64,000 bases of DNA, from NCBI RefSeq assembly GCF_013394655.1, contig NZ_CP053351.1, forward strand, positions 868,001 to 932,000. The letters run 5' to 3'. The translations under genes were made by a program, and so were the position numbers. Shown here one piece after another: positions 54,179 to 62,780 of this stretch (the first letter of the stretch is position 1; each line of letters opens with the position of its first letter). Source of the DNA: Winogradskyella schleiferi. Its GTDB lineage: Bacteria > Bacteroidota > Bacteroidia > Flavobacteriales > Flavobacteriaceae. The notes under the pieces are model-generated. The model was not told the origin of the DNA. It saw only the letters and a program-made list of their open reading frames with translations, and ran no database searches.

Positions 54179-54376
54179 TTAATTAGCCTGTAAGGCAGTA
54201 TCTCCAACAACAAATTTTAGCTTATTGATTTTATGTAGCACTTTGGTGGCTTTATACTCAGAAAAATCGCTTAATGCATGATCGGTTTGTCTTAAATTAT
54301 AAGCCTCTTCAATAAGCTGCTTATATTTTTTATTTAGCTTTTTCTTTTTATTTAGAAGTCGATTCAAATTAGCCAC
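54179..54376 (-). CDS. Lacal_2735-like small protein
   Basis: A 65-residue charged helical protein. The core 'KKLNKKYKQLIEEAYNLRQTDHALSDFSEYKATKVLHKINKL' matches the pattern of the Lacal_2735 family (short coiled-coil-like proteins with 'LqxkYkkLxEEAykLsttnr..SD.kyaeA..i...I..L'). It starts with 'MANLNRLLNKKKK'. Function unknown; lies between two unrelated genes. Confidence 0.65.
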   Translation of the reverse strand: MANLNRLLNKKKKLNKKYKQLIEEAYNLRQTDHALSDFSEYKATKVLHKINKLKFVVGDTALQAN

Positions 54377-54464
54377 AACGGAATGTGTTATTAGTTACTC
54401 GTTGAAAGTTAGTAATTTATATCTAAAAAGAATGTTAAAGCCTAAAAAAATATTTTAACTTTTT

Positions 54465-55175
54465 CTAGTCTTGCAAAGCAAATACCTTCCTCAATAAATC
54501 CGTAGTTCGAGAAGACACTTTGTTTCTTATTTCTATTTCTTCAACAGCAATCATGGTGTAAACACCTTTTAAAGCTTCGCCAGTGACATAATCCGTTAGA
54601 TCTGGATTCACGTTATTGGTTAAAGGCAAATTATTGTATTTGGTAATAAGATTCGTCCAAATTTGGTCAGCACCCACTTTACTAAATGAATTGTTGATTA
54701 CTGGTTTGAATTTATCGTAAAGTGCCGTTTGTGTTTTGGATGTTAAATAAGAGGTTGCTGCAGTATCATCGCCAAGCAATATATTTTTAGCATCATCAAA
54801 AGTGATGCCTTTCACAGCATTTACAAAAATAGGTGTCGCTTCTGATACGGCATCCTCTGCAGCTCTATTCAGTACTTTTAAGCCTTCGTCAGCTAAACTG
54901 CTTAAGCCTATTTTTCGCAACGTTTCATCGACTTTCTTTAATTCATCTGGTAAAACGATTTTAACTAATTCATTCTTAAAAAAGCCATCTTCAGCAGTTA
55001 ACTTAGTCACTTGTTTGTCAATGCCTAAATCTAAGGCTTGTCGCAATCCGGCAGCAATATCAGCATTGCCCAACACGTCTCCCGTACCTTCAGGTAACGA
55101 ATCAACTACCTGTTGTAATTCTGCACAAGCTGTTAAATTGAAAATAATAAGTAAAGCAAAGATTTTCTTAATCAT
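54465..55175 (-). CDS. DUF4197 lipoprotein
   Basis: A 236-residue protein with lipobox 'LTAC' (Cys17) and the DUF4197 domain: 'ALDLGIDKQVTKLTAEDGFFKNELVKIVLPDELKKVDETLRKIG', 'ATSYLTSKTQTALYDKFKPVINNSFSKVGADQIW' and a C-terminal 'TDLLRKVFALQD'. The domain is found as a single exported protein in many Proteobacteria and Bacteroidota, role unknown. Confidence 0.9.
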   Translation of the reverse strand: MIKKIFALLIIFNLTACAELQQVVDSLPEGTGDVLGNADIAAGLRQALDLGIDKQVTKLTAEDGFFKNELVKIVLPDELKKVDETLRKIGLSSLADEGLKVLNRAAEDAVSEATPIFVNAVKGITFDDAKNILLGDDTAATSYLTSKTQTALYDKFKPVINNSFSKVGADQIWTNLITKYNNLPLTNNVNPDLTDYVTGEALKGVYTMIAVEEIEIRNKVSSRTTDLLRKVFALQD

Positions 55176-55314
55176 GATTTGTTTTTTATAATTTGAGCAA
55201 AGATAATTTATTATATATGCAAAGGTTTCAATATTTATGCTGTTTCTAAATTTGAAAACCTATTTAAGCGTTTCTGTTAGACATTAGACCTAATTAAAAT
55301 AATAAGTCACATTA

Positions 55315-56169
55315 TCAGGAAAAAATAACTGTTTTATTATTAAACACCATAACTTTTCTATTAGCATGAAGTTTAATGGCATTAGATAGTACAATTTTCT
55401 CTAAATCACGTCCTTTGGCAATTAAGTCTTTAATAGAATGTGAATGAGAAACATGAGTAACACCTTGCTCAATGATTGGTCCTGCATCCAATTCTTCTGT
55501 AATATAATGACTTGTGGCGCCTATAATTTTTACGCCTCGTTTGTAAGCTGAATGATAAGGTTTAGCACCTACAAAAGCAGGCAAGAATGAATGATGGATG
55601 TTAATGATTTTGTTCGGGTACTTATCGATTAAAGTTCCAGACACAATTTGCATGTACCTTGCCAATACTATAAAATCAATTTGATGTTTTTCTAATAGTT
55701 CTAATTGCTTCTGCTCAGCTTCATGTTTTGTGGTTTTTGTCACTGGAACATGAAAAAATGGAATTTTAAAACTTTCTGCGATAGGTTTTAAATCGAGATG
55801 ATTGCTTAAAATGAAAGGAATTTCAAGAAACAATTCTCCCGAATTATAACGACTTAAAATATCGTACAAACAATGGTCATATTTGGAAATAAACAATGCC
55901 ATTCTTGGTTTCTTATCGGCTGCATACATACGCCATTTAAGCTTAAATTTTTCCGCCAACGAATTTTTAAATAGGGCTTTAAATTTATCAATAGAAAATA
56001 CGTTTGAAGTAAATTCACATTCCAAACGCATAAAAAAGATGTTTTGTTCTCTATCGACATGCTGATCTATATATACAATGTTTCCGTCGTTGGAAGCCAT
56101 AAAACTAGTAACTGAAGCAATAATATTTGGTTGATCTTCACAGTGAATAAGTAGCGTTATTTTTTGCAT
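55315..56169 (-). CDS. purU: Formyltetrahydrofolate deformylase
   Basis: Hydrolyses 10-formyl-tetrahydrofolate to formate and THF. The 284 residues comprise an N-terminal ACT domain (about 5-85) and a formyl-transferase-like domain (about 90-284): 'RMALFISKYDHCLYDIL', 'QIDFIVLARYMQIVSGTLIDKYPNKIINIHHSFLPAFVGAKPYHSAYKRGVKIIGATSHYITEELDAGPIIEQ', holding the catalytic Asn/His/Asp. Residue 1 is the M of 'MQKITLLIHCEDQP'. It is divergent from the mutase gene at 56315. Confidence 0.95.
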   Translation of the reverse strand: MQKITLLIHCEDQPNIIASVTSFMASNDGNIVYIDQHVDREQNIFFMRLECEFTSNVFSIDKFKALFKNSLAEKFKLKWRMYAADKKPRMALFISKYDHCLYDILSRYNSGELFLEIPFILSNHLDLKPIAESFKIPFFHVPVTKTTKHEAEQKQLELLEKHQIDFIVLARYMQIVSGTLIDKYPNKIINIHHSFLPAFVGAKPYHSAYKRGVKIIGATSHYITEELDAGPIIEQGVTHVSHSHSIKDLIAKGRDLEKIVLSNAIKLHANRKVMVFNNKTVIFS

Positions 56170-56279
56170 AAAATTGACATTGAATGAATTGTTAAAAGTA
56201 ATTAAAATTGTAAGCTATTCGCCCTTTCTTAAAGATTTAGATAATTAATGATTATTGCTTTAAATTTTTGAATATTCCT

Positions 56280-56287
56280 TAAATTTG
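56280..56287 (+). promoter_or_regulatory. -7 box of the icmF gene
   Basis: TAAATTTG fits TAnnTTTG and lies 28 bases before the ATG at 56315, i.e. upstream of the start chosen and overlapping the TTG (56285) used by the longer frame. The -33 spacing (TTG 56255-56257, 22 bases) is loose. Confidence 0.4.
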
Positions 56288-56314
56288 CCATTCAAATTAG
56301 TAATTTTTTTACGA

Positions 56315-59300
56315 ATGAAACAAGCTACACCTTATAAACCAAAACATAAAGTACGTATAGTAACTGCAGCATCCCTATTTGATGGACACGACGCGGCAAT
56401 TAATATTATGCGTCGCATTATTCAATCAACAGGTGTTGAAGTGATTCATTTAGGCCATGATAGAAGTGTAGAGGAGGTTGTAAATACTGCCATTCAAGAA
56501 GATGCGAATGCTATTGCCTTGACCTCTTATCAAGGTGGTCACAATGAGTATTTTAAATATATGTACGATTTGTTAAAGGAAAAAGGAGCAGGTCATATCA
56601 AAATCTTTGGAGGTGGCGGAGGCGTTATTCTTCCTGAAGAAATCAAAGAATTAATGGATTATGGGATTACCAGAATCTATTCGCCAGATGACGGAAGAGC
56701 ACTAGGTTTACAAGGCATGATTAATGATTTGGTGGAGCAGAGTGATACTAGCCCATCCCTAACCCTTCCAAAAGGGAAGGGAATAAGTACTGAATTAAAA
56801 GAAAAAGACGTAAATACAATAGCACGTTTAATAACAGTTGCTGAAAACGAACCCGAAAAATTCAGCACTATATTAAATGCGAATGCTGAGAGATTTTCCT
56901 CTTTGGGGAAAACGGGAAAAGGGACTCCAGTTCTCGGAATCACAGGAACAGGAGGTTCCGGTAAATCATCCTTGGTAGATGAATTGGTACGTCGCTTCTT
57001 AATTGATTTTCCCGAAAAATCGGTTGGCTTGGTTTCTGTAGATCCTTCCAAACGAAAAACGGGTGGTGCACTTTTAGGAGATAGAATTCGTATGAATGCC
57101 ATTAATTCGCCAAGAGTTTATATGCGAAGTTTGGCAACACGTCAATCTAACCTTGCATTGTCTAAATATGTAAATGAAGCTGTTGAGGTTTTAAAAGCGG
57201 CTGAATATGATTTGATCATTCTTGAAACCTCAGGAATCGGACAATCAGATACCGAAATTATAGAACATTCTGATGTGTCTTTATACGTCATGACTCCAGA
57301 ATTTGGAGCGGCTACACAGCTTGAAAAAATTGATATGCTCGATTTTGCAGATTTAGTAGCCATAAACAAATTTGATAAACGTGGTTCTTTAGATGCGCTT
57401 CGAGATGTGAAAAAGCAATACATGCGCAATAATAATCTTTGGGATATTCCTCAAGATGAGTTACCAGTTTATGGCACCATTGCCTCGCAATTCAACGATC
57501 CAGGAATGAATACGCTTTATAAGGCCGTTATGGACAAACTGGTTGAAAAAGCGGATGCAGAATTAAAATCGACTTTTGAAATTTCTAAGGAAATGAGTGA
57601 GAAGATTTTTGTGATTCCACCGTCAAGAACACGATACTTGTCAGAAATCGCAGAAAATAATAGAGGTTATGATAAAACGGCCAACGAACAGGTAGAAGTT
57701 GCTCAGAAACTATATGGAATTTATAAAACGATATGTTCGGTTGGAAATGTCACTTTAAATTCCGTCGAAAAGTCTTTCATTGGAAAATTAGGTTTAGATG
57801 AAGATGAGATTCTTCGACAAGCTCAGAATGACAAAGGTAATGTCATTCCGACAGAAGGAAGTGCGACTGACAAGGAATCTCAATATCAGTTGTTGAATCT
57901 TTTGATTAAAGAATTCGACCGTGTAAAACTAAATCTTGATCCTTACAATTGGGAAGTTATAACAGGTTGGGACGACAAAGTAAATCGATATAAAGATCCT
58001 GTTTATGCGTTTAAAGTCAGAGATAAAGAAATTAAAATTGAAACCCACACCGAATCGCTTTCACATACGCAAATCCCAAAAGTAGCCTTGCCAAAATATC
58101 AGGCTTGGGGAGATATTTTAAGATGGTGTTTGCAAGAAAATGTACCTGGCGAATTTCCATATACAGCCGGTTTATATCCATTTAAAAGAACAGGAGAAGA
58201 TCCTGCAAGAATGTTTGCAGGTGAAGGTGGTCCAGAACGGACCAATAGACGTTTTCATTATGTCAGTGCAGGTTTACCGGCAAAACGATTGTCGACAGCT
58301 TTTGATAGTGTAACACTTTATGGAAATGACCCTGATTTACGTCCAGATATTTATGGTAAAATTGGAAATGCTGGTGTTTCCATCTGTTGTTTGGATGATG
58401 CTAAAAAACTGTATTCTGGTTTTGATTTGGCAAATGTGATGACTTCTGTGAGTATGACCATCAATGGTCCTGCGCCAATGTTATTGGGCTTTTTTATGAA
58501 TGCAGCGATAGACCAGCAATGTGAAATCTACATCAAAGAAAATGGTTTAGAAAAAGAAGTAGAAAAGAAAATTGAAGCCATTTATAAAGATAATGAGCGA
58601 CCAAAATATAACGGTAAACTTCCAGAAGGAAACGACGGTTTAGGTTTAATGCTTTTAGGTGTTACGGGTGATCAAGTTTTACCTTCCGATGTTTATGCCG
58701 AAATAAAAAAGAACACCATCGCACAAGTTCGAGGAACAGTTCAAGCTGATATTTTAAAAGAAGATCAGGCTCAAAATACCTGTATTTTCTCTACTGAATT
58801 CGCGCTGCGTTTAATGGGAGATGTTCAGGAATATTTCATTGAAAATAATGTTCGGAATTTCTATTCGGTCTCTATTTCCGGTTATCATATTGCCGAAGCA
58901 GGAGCAAACCCAATAACACAACTAGCATTGACTTTATCCAATGGGTTTACTTATGTAGAATATTATTTAAGTAGAGGCATGGACATCAATAAGTTCGGAC
59001 CTAATTTATCCTTCTTCTTTTCAAATGGTATAGATCCCGAATACGCGGTTATAGGTCGTGTGGCACGTAAGATCTGGTCTAAAGCGATGAAGCACAAATA
59101 TGGTGCGAATCCTAGAGCGCAAATGTTGAAATATCACATTCAAACTTCTGGACGTAGTTTACATGCCCAAGAAATTGATTTTAATGATATCAGAACAACA
59201 CTTCAAGCTTTATATGCGATTTATGATAATTGTAATTCATTACATACCAATGCTTATGATGAAGCAATTACAACACCTACGGAAGAGTCAGTTCGACGAG

Positions 59301-59824
59301 CGATGGCAATTCAACTGATAATTAATAAAGAGTTAGGATTGGCTAAAAATGAAAACCCAATCCAAGGTGCATTCATCATTGAAGAATTGACCGATTTGGT
59401 AGAAGAAGCCGTTTTATTGGAGTTTGATCGCATCACGGAAAGAGGTGGTGTTCTCGGAGCCATGGAAACTATGTACCAACGCAGCAAAATCCAAGAAGAA
59501 AGCCTGTATTATGAAACCTTAAAGCATAACGGACAGTTTCCAATTATTGGTGTGAACACCTTTTTGAGTAGTAAAGGTTCGCCAGCGGTTCAGCCAGCAG
59601 AAGTGATTAGAGCAACTGAAGACGAAAAGCAGTTTCAGATAAAAACTTTAGAACATCTGCATAATGCACATGATACTGAAGAATTATTGAAAAATTTGCA
59701 AAGCAAAGCCATTAATAACGAGAATATTTTTGAAGCGTTGATGGAGGTCTGTAAGGTTTGTTCGTTGGGGCAAATCACATCTGCCTTGTTTGAGGTTGGT
59801 GGTCAGTATCGCCGTAATATGTAA
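56315..59824 (+). CDS. icmF: Fused isobutyryl-CoA mutase-type B12 enzyme with G-protein chaperone
   Basis: 1169 residues from ATG 56315 (the longer frame's TTG start sits inside the promoter). Order: B12-binding domain (~1-135, with '[10 protein letters not shown]', His25 as the cobalt ligand), linker, MeaB-like GTPase (P-loop '[12 protein letters not shown]' at 208-219), and the acyl-CoA mutase TIM barrel (~570-1090). The mutase has '[21 protein letters not shown]' (~613) and 'AAIDQQCE', i.e. Phe and Gln where methylmalonyl-CoA mutase has Tyr and Arg, so isobutyryl/butyryl-CoA is favoured over methylmalonyl-CoA as substrate. Two in-frame stretches (residues ~143-159 and ~498-528) look like intergenic-type repeat DNA. 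Confidence 0.92.
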   Translation: MKQATPYKPKHKVRIVTAASLFDGHDAAINIMRRIIQSTGVEVIHLGHDRSVEEVVNTAIQEDANAIALTSYQGGHNEYFKYMYDLLKEKGAGHIKIFGGGGGVILPEEIKELMDYGITRIYSPDDGRALGLQGMINDLVEQSDTSPSLTLPKGKGISTELKEKDVNTIARLITVAENEPEKFSTILNANAERFSSLGKTGKGTPVLGITGTGGSGKSSLVDELVRRFLIDFPEKSVGLVSVDPSKRKTGGALLGDRIRMNAINSPRVYMRSLATRQSNLALSKYVNEAVEVLKAAEYDLIILETSGIGQSDTEIIEHSDVSLYVMTPEFGAATQLEKIDMLDFADLVAINKFDKRGSLDALRDVKKQYMRNNNLWDIPQDELPVYGTIASQFNDPGMNTLYKAVMDKLVEKADAELKSTFEISKEMSEKIFVIPPSRTRYLSEIAENNRGYDKTANEQVEVAQKLYGIYKTICSVGNVTLNSVEKSFIGKLGLDEDEILRQAQNDKGNVIPTEGSATDKESQYQLLNLLIKEFDRVKLNLDPYNWEVITGWDDKVNRYKDPVYAFKVRDKEIKIETHTESLSHTQIPKVALPKYQAWGDILRWCLQENVPGEFPYTAGLYPFKRTGEDPARMFAGEGGPERTNRRFHYVSAGLPAKRLSTAFDSVTLYGNDPDLRPDIYGKIGNAGVSICCLDDAKKLYSGFDLANVMTSVSMTINGPAPMLLGFFMNAAIDQQCEIYIKENGLEKEVEKKIEAIYKDNERPKYNGKLPEGNDGLGLMLLGVTGDQVLPSDVYAEIKKNTIAQVRGTVQADILKEDQAQNTCIFSTEFALRLMGDVQEYFIENNVRNFYSVSISGYHIAEAGANPITQLALTLSNGFTYVEYYLSRGMDINKFGPNLSFFFSNGIDPEYAVIGRVARKIWSKAMKHKYGANPRAQMLKYHIQTSGRSLHAQEIDFNDIRTTLQALYAIYDNCNSLHTNAYDEAITTPTEESVRRAMAIQLIINKELGLAKNENPIQGAFIIEELTDLVEEAVLLEFDRITERGGVLGAMETMYQRSKIQEESLYYETLKHNGQFPIIGVNTFLSSKGSPAVQPAEVIRATEDEKQFQIKTLEHLHNAHDTEELLKNLQSKAINNENIFEALMEVCKVCSLGQITSALFEVGGQYRRNM
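56763..56781 (+). repeat. In-frame palindrome in icmF linker
   Basis: cccttcc / ggaaggg stem with a 5-base loop within the codons for 'LTLPKGKG' (residues about 149-156), between the B12-binding and GTPase domains. The preceding ccctaaccc continues the pattern. Same G/C-rich hairpin style as the intergenic repeats of this window. Confidence 0.5.
57806..57891 (+). repeat. In-frame long imperfect palindrome in icmF
   Basis: gagattctt ... aaggaatctc ends and an inner agaatgaca / tgtcattcc pair form a nested hairpin across ~86 bases encoding residues ~498-525 ('[24 protein letters not shown]'). Its left end contains ttcgacaagctcag, similar to gtcgaag...ctgagc motifs in the repeats at 59826-59965 and 4858. 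Confidence 0.55.
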
Positions 59825-60242
59825 ACAGAGAACCACTTTTTGCTTTTTGCAAAAAGTGAGTGAATCGCTTATGCTGAGCGCAGTCGAAGTATCTCAGAGA
59901 ACCACTTTTTCTTTTTCTGAAAAAGTGTTTGATTAGCCTGTCCTGAGCTAAGTCGAAGGGCTTATGCTGAGCATTACTGAGAAACAAAAGATATTTAGTT
60001 AAGAGAGTAGTCAATAACGTTTGCCGAATTATCTAAGAGAACCTTTGCTTTTTCTTAAACTACCAAGTAAAAGGTGAAAAAGAACAGATTGAAAATGTTT
60101 TCACGTTCTTGTGGCTTCAAAATGAATAATGAAGGTTATTTAGTTGGGTAAATTCGAGATAAAGCTTACTGTAAAGTCTGTCATTAATGATATCTTTGCT
60201 TGAGATAGCACTATTGTAATTTGCTATTTAAAAATAGCGATA
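59825..60242. other. 418-bp intergenic region dominated by repeats
   Basis: Aside from the repeat cluster (59826-59965) only AT-rich sequence is present up to the helicase-like gene at 60243. No gene is accepted. Confidence 0.6.
59826..59965. repeat. Cluster of dispersed repeats downstream of icmF
   Basis: cagagaaccacttttt...aaaaagtg occurs twice (from 59826 and from 59895), each forming a hairpin. These copies alternate with gctgagcgcagtcgaag and cctgagctaagtcgaaggg motifs. A third partial copy (agagaacctttgctttttc) follows near 60036. The minus-strand frame 59775-60014 is just a translation of these repeats. Confidence 0.7.
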
Positions 60243-60851
60243 ATGTCATTCAAAAAACTGCACCCTTTATTAAAAGAATCCTTAGAAAATGAAGGGTTTG
60301 AAACTTCAAATGCATTTCAGAAAAAAGTGTTGCCAATTTTAAAAGGTGGTTCCGATGCTTATGTGATTGCACCAAAAGACAGTGGAAAAACCACTGCACT
60401 AATTATAGCGACCATCCATAAATTAAAAGCAGCGGCTTTCGAAGATTCGCCAAGAGCCATTATAGTAGTCAATGACAAACAAAGTGCTTTAGATTTAAAA
60501 GATGAATTTGAGCGCTTTACAAATACAACGGATTTAAGGGTGTATACACTTTATGACGAATACGATATTGAAAAGCAAAAAACAGAAGTCTATTACGGTC
60601 AAGATATTGTCATAGCAACACCTGCGCGTTTAAGCAAAATTTATTTTCTGAATGGTATTCATTTAGGCGAAGTTCAATTATTTGCTATAGAAGATGCGGA
60701 TTATTTAGGTCGTAATAATGCCTACAATCATATTTTACGGTTGTCTGAAAGTCTTCATAAATGTCAGTTTATGATTATTTCTGATACTATGAATTCTAAA
60801 ATACAGAATTATCAAAATGCATTTATGAGTAATGCACAAGTGATTAAATAA
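60243..60851 (+). CDS. One-domain DEAD-box helicase-like protein
   Basis: A 202-residue protein equal to only the first RecA domain of a DEAD/DEAH-box helicase. Visible: Q-motif-like 'FETSNAFQKKVLPIL', Walker A 'APKDSGKTT' (43-51), 'DIVIATPARL' (motif Ib-like), and 'IEDADYLG' with EDAD (150-153) in place of DEAD; a motif III-like 'ISDTMNS' follows. There is no second RecA domain, so ATP-driven unwinding alone is unlikely; it may be a regulator or partner protein. The frame and the neighbouring gap are intact, so it is not simply truncated by a stop in a longer frame. Confidence 0.75.
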   Translation: MSFKKLHPLLKESLENEGFETSNAFQKKVLPILKGGSDAYVIAPKDSGKTTALIIATIHKLKAAAFEDSPRAIIVVNDKQSALDLKDEFERFTNTTDLRVYTLYDEYDIEKQKTEVYYGQDIVIATPARLSKIYFLNGIHLGEVQLFAIEDADYLGRNNAYNHILRLSESLHKCQFMIISDTMNSKIQNYQNAFMSNAQVIK

Positions 60852-60870
60852 AGTTGAACTTTTAAGTCTT

Positions 60871-61260
60871 ATGAAATATTCTATCGCAATTCTTCTACTA
60901 ATGGCTTCAATTTCTTTGAAGAGTCAAAATAAATCAGTTGAAAACTGGGTTCAAGATATCGTAGCTGATATGATTGAAATGAATGATTTAGATCGTTATA
61001 GTTCAGAAGAGTTATCACCAGATGTTAATGTGAATTTCATTTTGGTGGAATCTGTAAAGGATATTGACATAAAAGGAAGTACAATTACTATGCTTGTAAA
61101 TCATGGCAAGGGTACCTATTGTACTAAATTGACTTTTAATTACATTGAGAAAAACGGGAATTTCCATTTGGTCTTTTCAAAACCTGAAACTAAAATAACT
61201 TTAGGGAAAGAAACGACGTGGATTACCCCTTGGATTGCTAAAACTAATATTTGTAATTAA
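60871..61260 (+). CDS. Small secreted protein of unknown function
   Basis: A 129-residue product with signal peptide (about 1-18, ending SLKSQ) and a mature part containing 'VQDIVADMIEMNDLDRYSSEELSPDVNVNFILVE' and 'HGKGTYCTKLTFNYIEKNGNFHLVFSKPETK', suggesting a small beta-sheet protein with one Cys pair possible (TYCT and INICN). It begins 19 bases after the helicase-like gene, so may be co-transcribed. No family recognised. Confidence 0.55.
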   Translation: MKYSIAILLLMASISLKSQNKSVENWVQDIVADMIEMNDLDRYSSEELSPDVNVNFILVESVKDIDIKGSTITMLVNHGKGTYCTKLTFNYIEKNGNFHLVFSKPETKITLGKETTWITPWIAKTNICN

Positions 61261-61270
61261 TGCTTATCAA

Positions 61271-61687
61271 TTACAAGGTCATCATCCAGTGATGTTTCAG
61301 CTTTCTGAATTTTTTCAACTCACCACGAAGGATAGGTAAATAATCCCGTCCATTACTGTTCGATTTTTCTAGTCTTCTGCAATTACTGTATAGTCGTGTT
61401 GTTAAACGATCTAAGCTTTCAAGATGCTTACTTTTTTTGTCAGAACAACGTTCTTGTTCAGCACTTATGATTTTAGGCGCAAGATTTGTGGATTGTTGTA
61501 CAATATCACCTGTAAAGTAAATATGTTCATCCTCGGAACCATCAGGATTTAAATAGGATAAATCTTGATTTAGATAGGTTGAAATGCTTCGGGAAAGTAT
61601 AATAATATCCATAGCCTTTTGGTAAACAGGCAATTCGGAAAAATGTGATGGTAAGTTGTAATTCATGTTTTCAATAGCAATGTACAC
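61271..61687 (-). CDS. Four-helix-bundle-like protein
   Basis: A 138-residue helical protein. 'FSELPVYQKAMDIIILSRSISTYL' and 'FTGDIVQQSTNLAPKIISAEQER' resemble the first two helices of the 23S-rRNA-intervening-sequence/avd four-helix-bundle family ('f..L.vyqkA..l...I' and 'i..QlrrSa..I..nIaE'). Similarity is distant. The frame offers a second start, M8 (61664-61666). Convergent with the small secreted protein gene and divergent from the Lrp regulator. Confidence 0.55.
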   Translation of the reverse strand: MYIAIENMNYNLPSHFSELPVYQKAMDIIILSRSISTYLNQDLSYLNPDGSEDEHIYFTGDIVQQSTNLAPKIISAEQERCSDKKSKHLESLDRLTTRLYSNCRRLEKSNSNGRDYLPILRGELKKFRKLKHHWMMTL

Positions 61688-61783
61688 GAAATTAAGGACT
61701 TAAATTGAAATTGAGCTTTAATAATTAAAGTCATTTAGTATATTTGCTTTAATAATTATGTTTTTATAGGTAAATATCTTTAA

Positions 61784-62224
61784 ATGAAAATCGATAATTT
61801 AAACTGGAAAATTCTAAAGTGCCTTCAGCAAAACGCGCGAATGTCAAGTGCCGAAATTGGCCGACAAGTGGGAATAACGTCTCCTGCAGTTTCTGAGCGT
61901 ATAAAAAAAATGGAAGATGCTGAAATTATCCAAGGTTATACCACTTTTGTGTCGCCTTTTGAAGCTGGTTATCAATTGAAAGCGTTGATTACTTTACGAG
62001 CATTTATGGGCATGTTAAAACCATTTTTGGAAAAAGTGAAAACCTATGATGAGGTCGTGAACTGCTATCGAATTACAGGCAACGAAAATATAGTGATGGA
62101 AGTGGTTTTAAAAAACCAAAAACATCTGGAATCGTTTATAGATCAGTTAATCAGCTATGGGGAAACCAAAACACAGATTGTATTATCTCATGTGGTTAAA
62201 TATAAGGAGATAAAGCCTTTATAG
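61784..62224 (+). CDS. Lrp/AsnC-family regulator
   Basis: A 146-residue regulator with an N-terminal winged HTH ('LNWKILKCLQQNARMSSAEIGRQVGITSPAVSERIKKMEDAEIIQGY', about 5-52) and a C-terminal RAM (ACT-like) domain ('YQLKALITLRAFMGMLKPFLEKVKTYDEVVNCYRITGNENIVMEVVLKNQKHLESFIDQL'). Typically responds to an amino acid and forms octamers or dimers; the ligand and targets are not evident. A palindrome follows the stop immediately. Confidence 0.93.
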   Translation: MKIDNLNWKILKCLQQNARMSSAEIGRQVGITSPAVSERIKKMEDAEIIQGYTTFVSPFEAGYQLKALITLRAFMGMLKPFLEKVKTYDEVVNCYRITGNENIVMEVVLKNQKHLESFIDQLISYGETKTQIVLSHVVKYKEIKPL

Positions 62225-62244
62225 GGACAAGTCGCGACTTGTCC
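62225..62244. repeat. Perfect 20-bp palindrome after the Lrp gene
   Basis: The 10-base half-site ggacaagtcg is followed by its exact reverse complement. It overlaps the TAG/end of the gene region and is GC-rich; a dispersed palindrome rather than a terminator, as no T run follows. Confidence 0.8.
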
Positions 62245-62271
62245 GTACCGCATTAAATGTGTGGTATTTAA

Positions 62272-62778
62272 TCAATCCTCATCAAAAAAATCATTAGGAT
62301 CAAACGGGATGTCATCATCAGGATCGTGGTCGTCGTAATTCACTCCTGGCGGATTAAAAAGTCCCCAACGATCAATAATATAATTCCACTCGTCAAACGT
62401 TTTCACCCATTCGGCAAAAAGGATTCTAAACTCTTCTACCGCAGTTCTTAAAAGGTCAAGATATGCGGTGTCTTTGTAGCCATGCATTTGCAATCCTCTA
62501 GCATTCGTAATCAGTTCTCGTGCCGCTTTTCTTATGATTGCGGCATTTTCCATACGTAAATCGTAGAGAGTATCTTCACTGGCAACACCAGCTATCTTTG
62601 CAGGAATTATTAAAGAATTTTCGCGTAAATAATCCAAATTACTTTCTAACATTTCTGCTCTAATGTCATCTTCAAAATCAATATCAGTATTTTCAACAGC
62701 TGTAACAATATGATCTACCAACTCACTAATTTCTGTTGCTTTTATAAATAGTGGTAGTTTTTCCCAGTCGTCTTCCAA
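62272..62778 (-). CDS. Helical protein, acidic C-terminus, distantly like the gene at 61271
   Basis: A 168-residue protein with 'LPLFIKATEISELVDHIVTAVENTD', 'LRENSLIIPAKIAGVASEDTLYDLRMENAAIIRKAARELITNARGLQMHG' and an acidic tail ('DDHDPDDDIPFDPNDFFDED'). The first helices share the spacing of the four-helix-bundle protein at 61271-61687 ('LP..KA.ei' then 'I..ipakIag...E'). It lies 2 bases downstream of the YpdA-like gene on the same strand and should be translated from the same message. Confidence 0.55.
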   Translation of the reverse strand: MEDDWEKLPLFIKATEISELVDHIVTAVENTDIDFEDDIRAEMLESNLDYLRENSLIIPAKIAGVASEDTLYDLRMENAAIIRKAARELITNARGLQMHGYKDTAYLDLLRTAVEEFRILFAEWVKTFDEWNYIIDRWGLFNPPGVNYDDHDPDDDIPFDPNDFFDED

Positions 62779-62780
62779 AA

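Noticed and set aside
59775..60014. 79-residue minus-strand ORF
   Set aside because: It translates intergenic repeats (PFDLAQDRL, FDCAQHKR) and overlaps the end of icmF; no independent signal for a gene.
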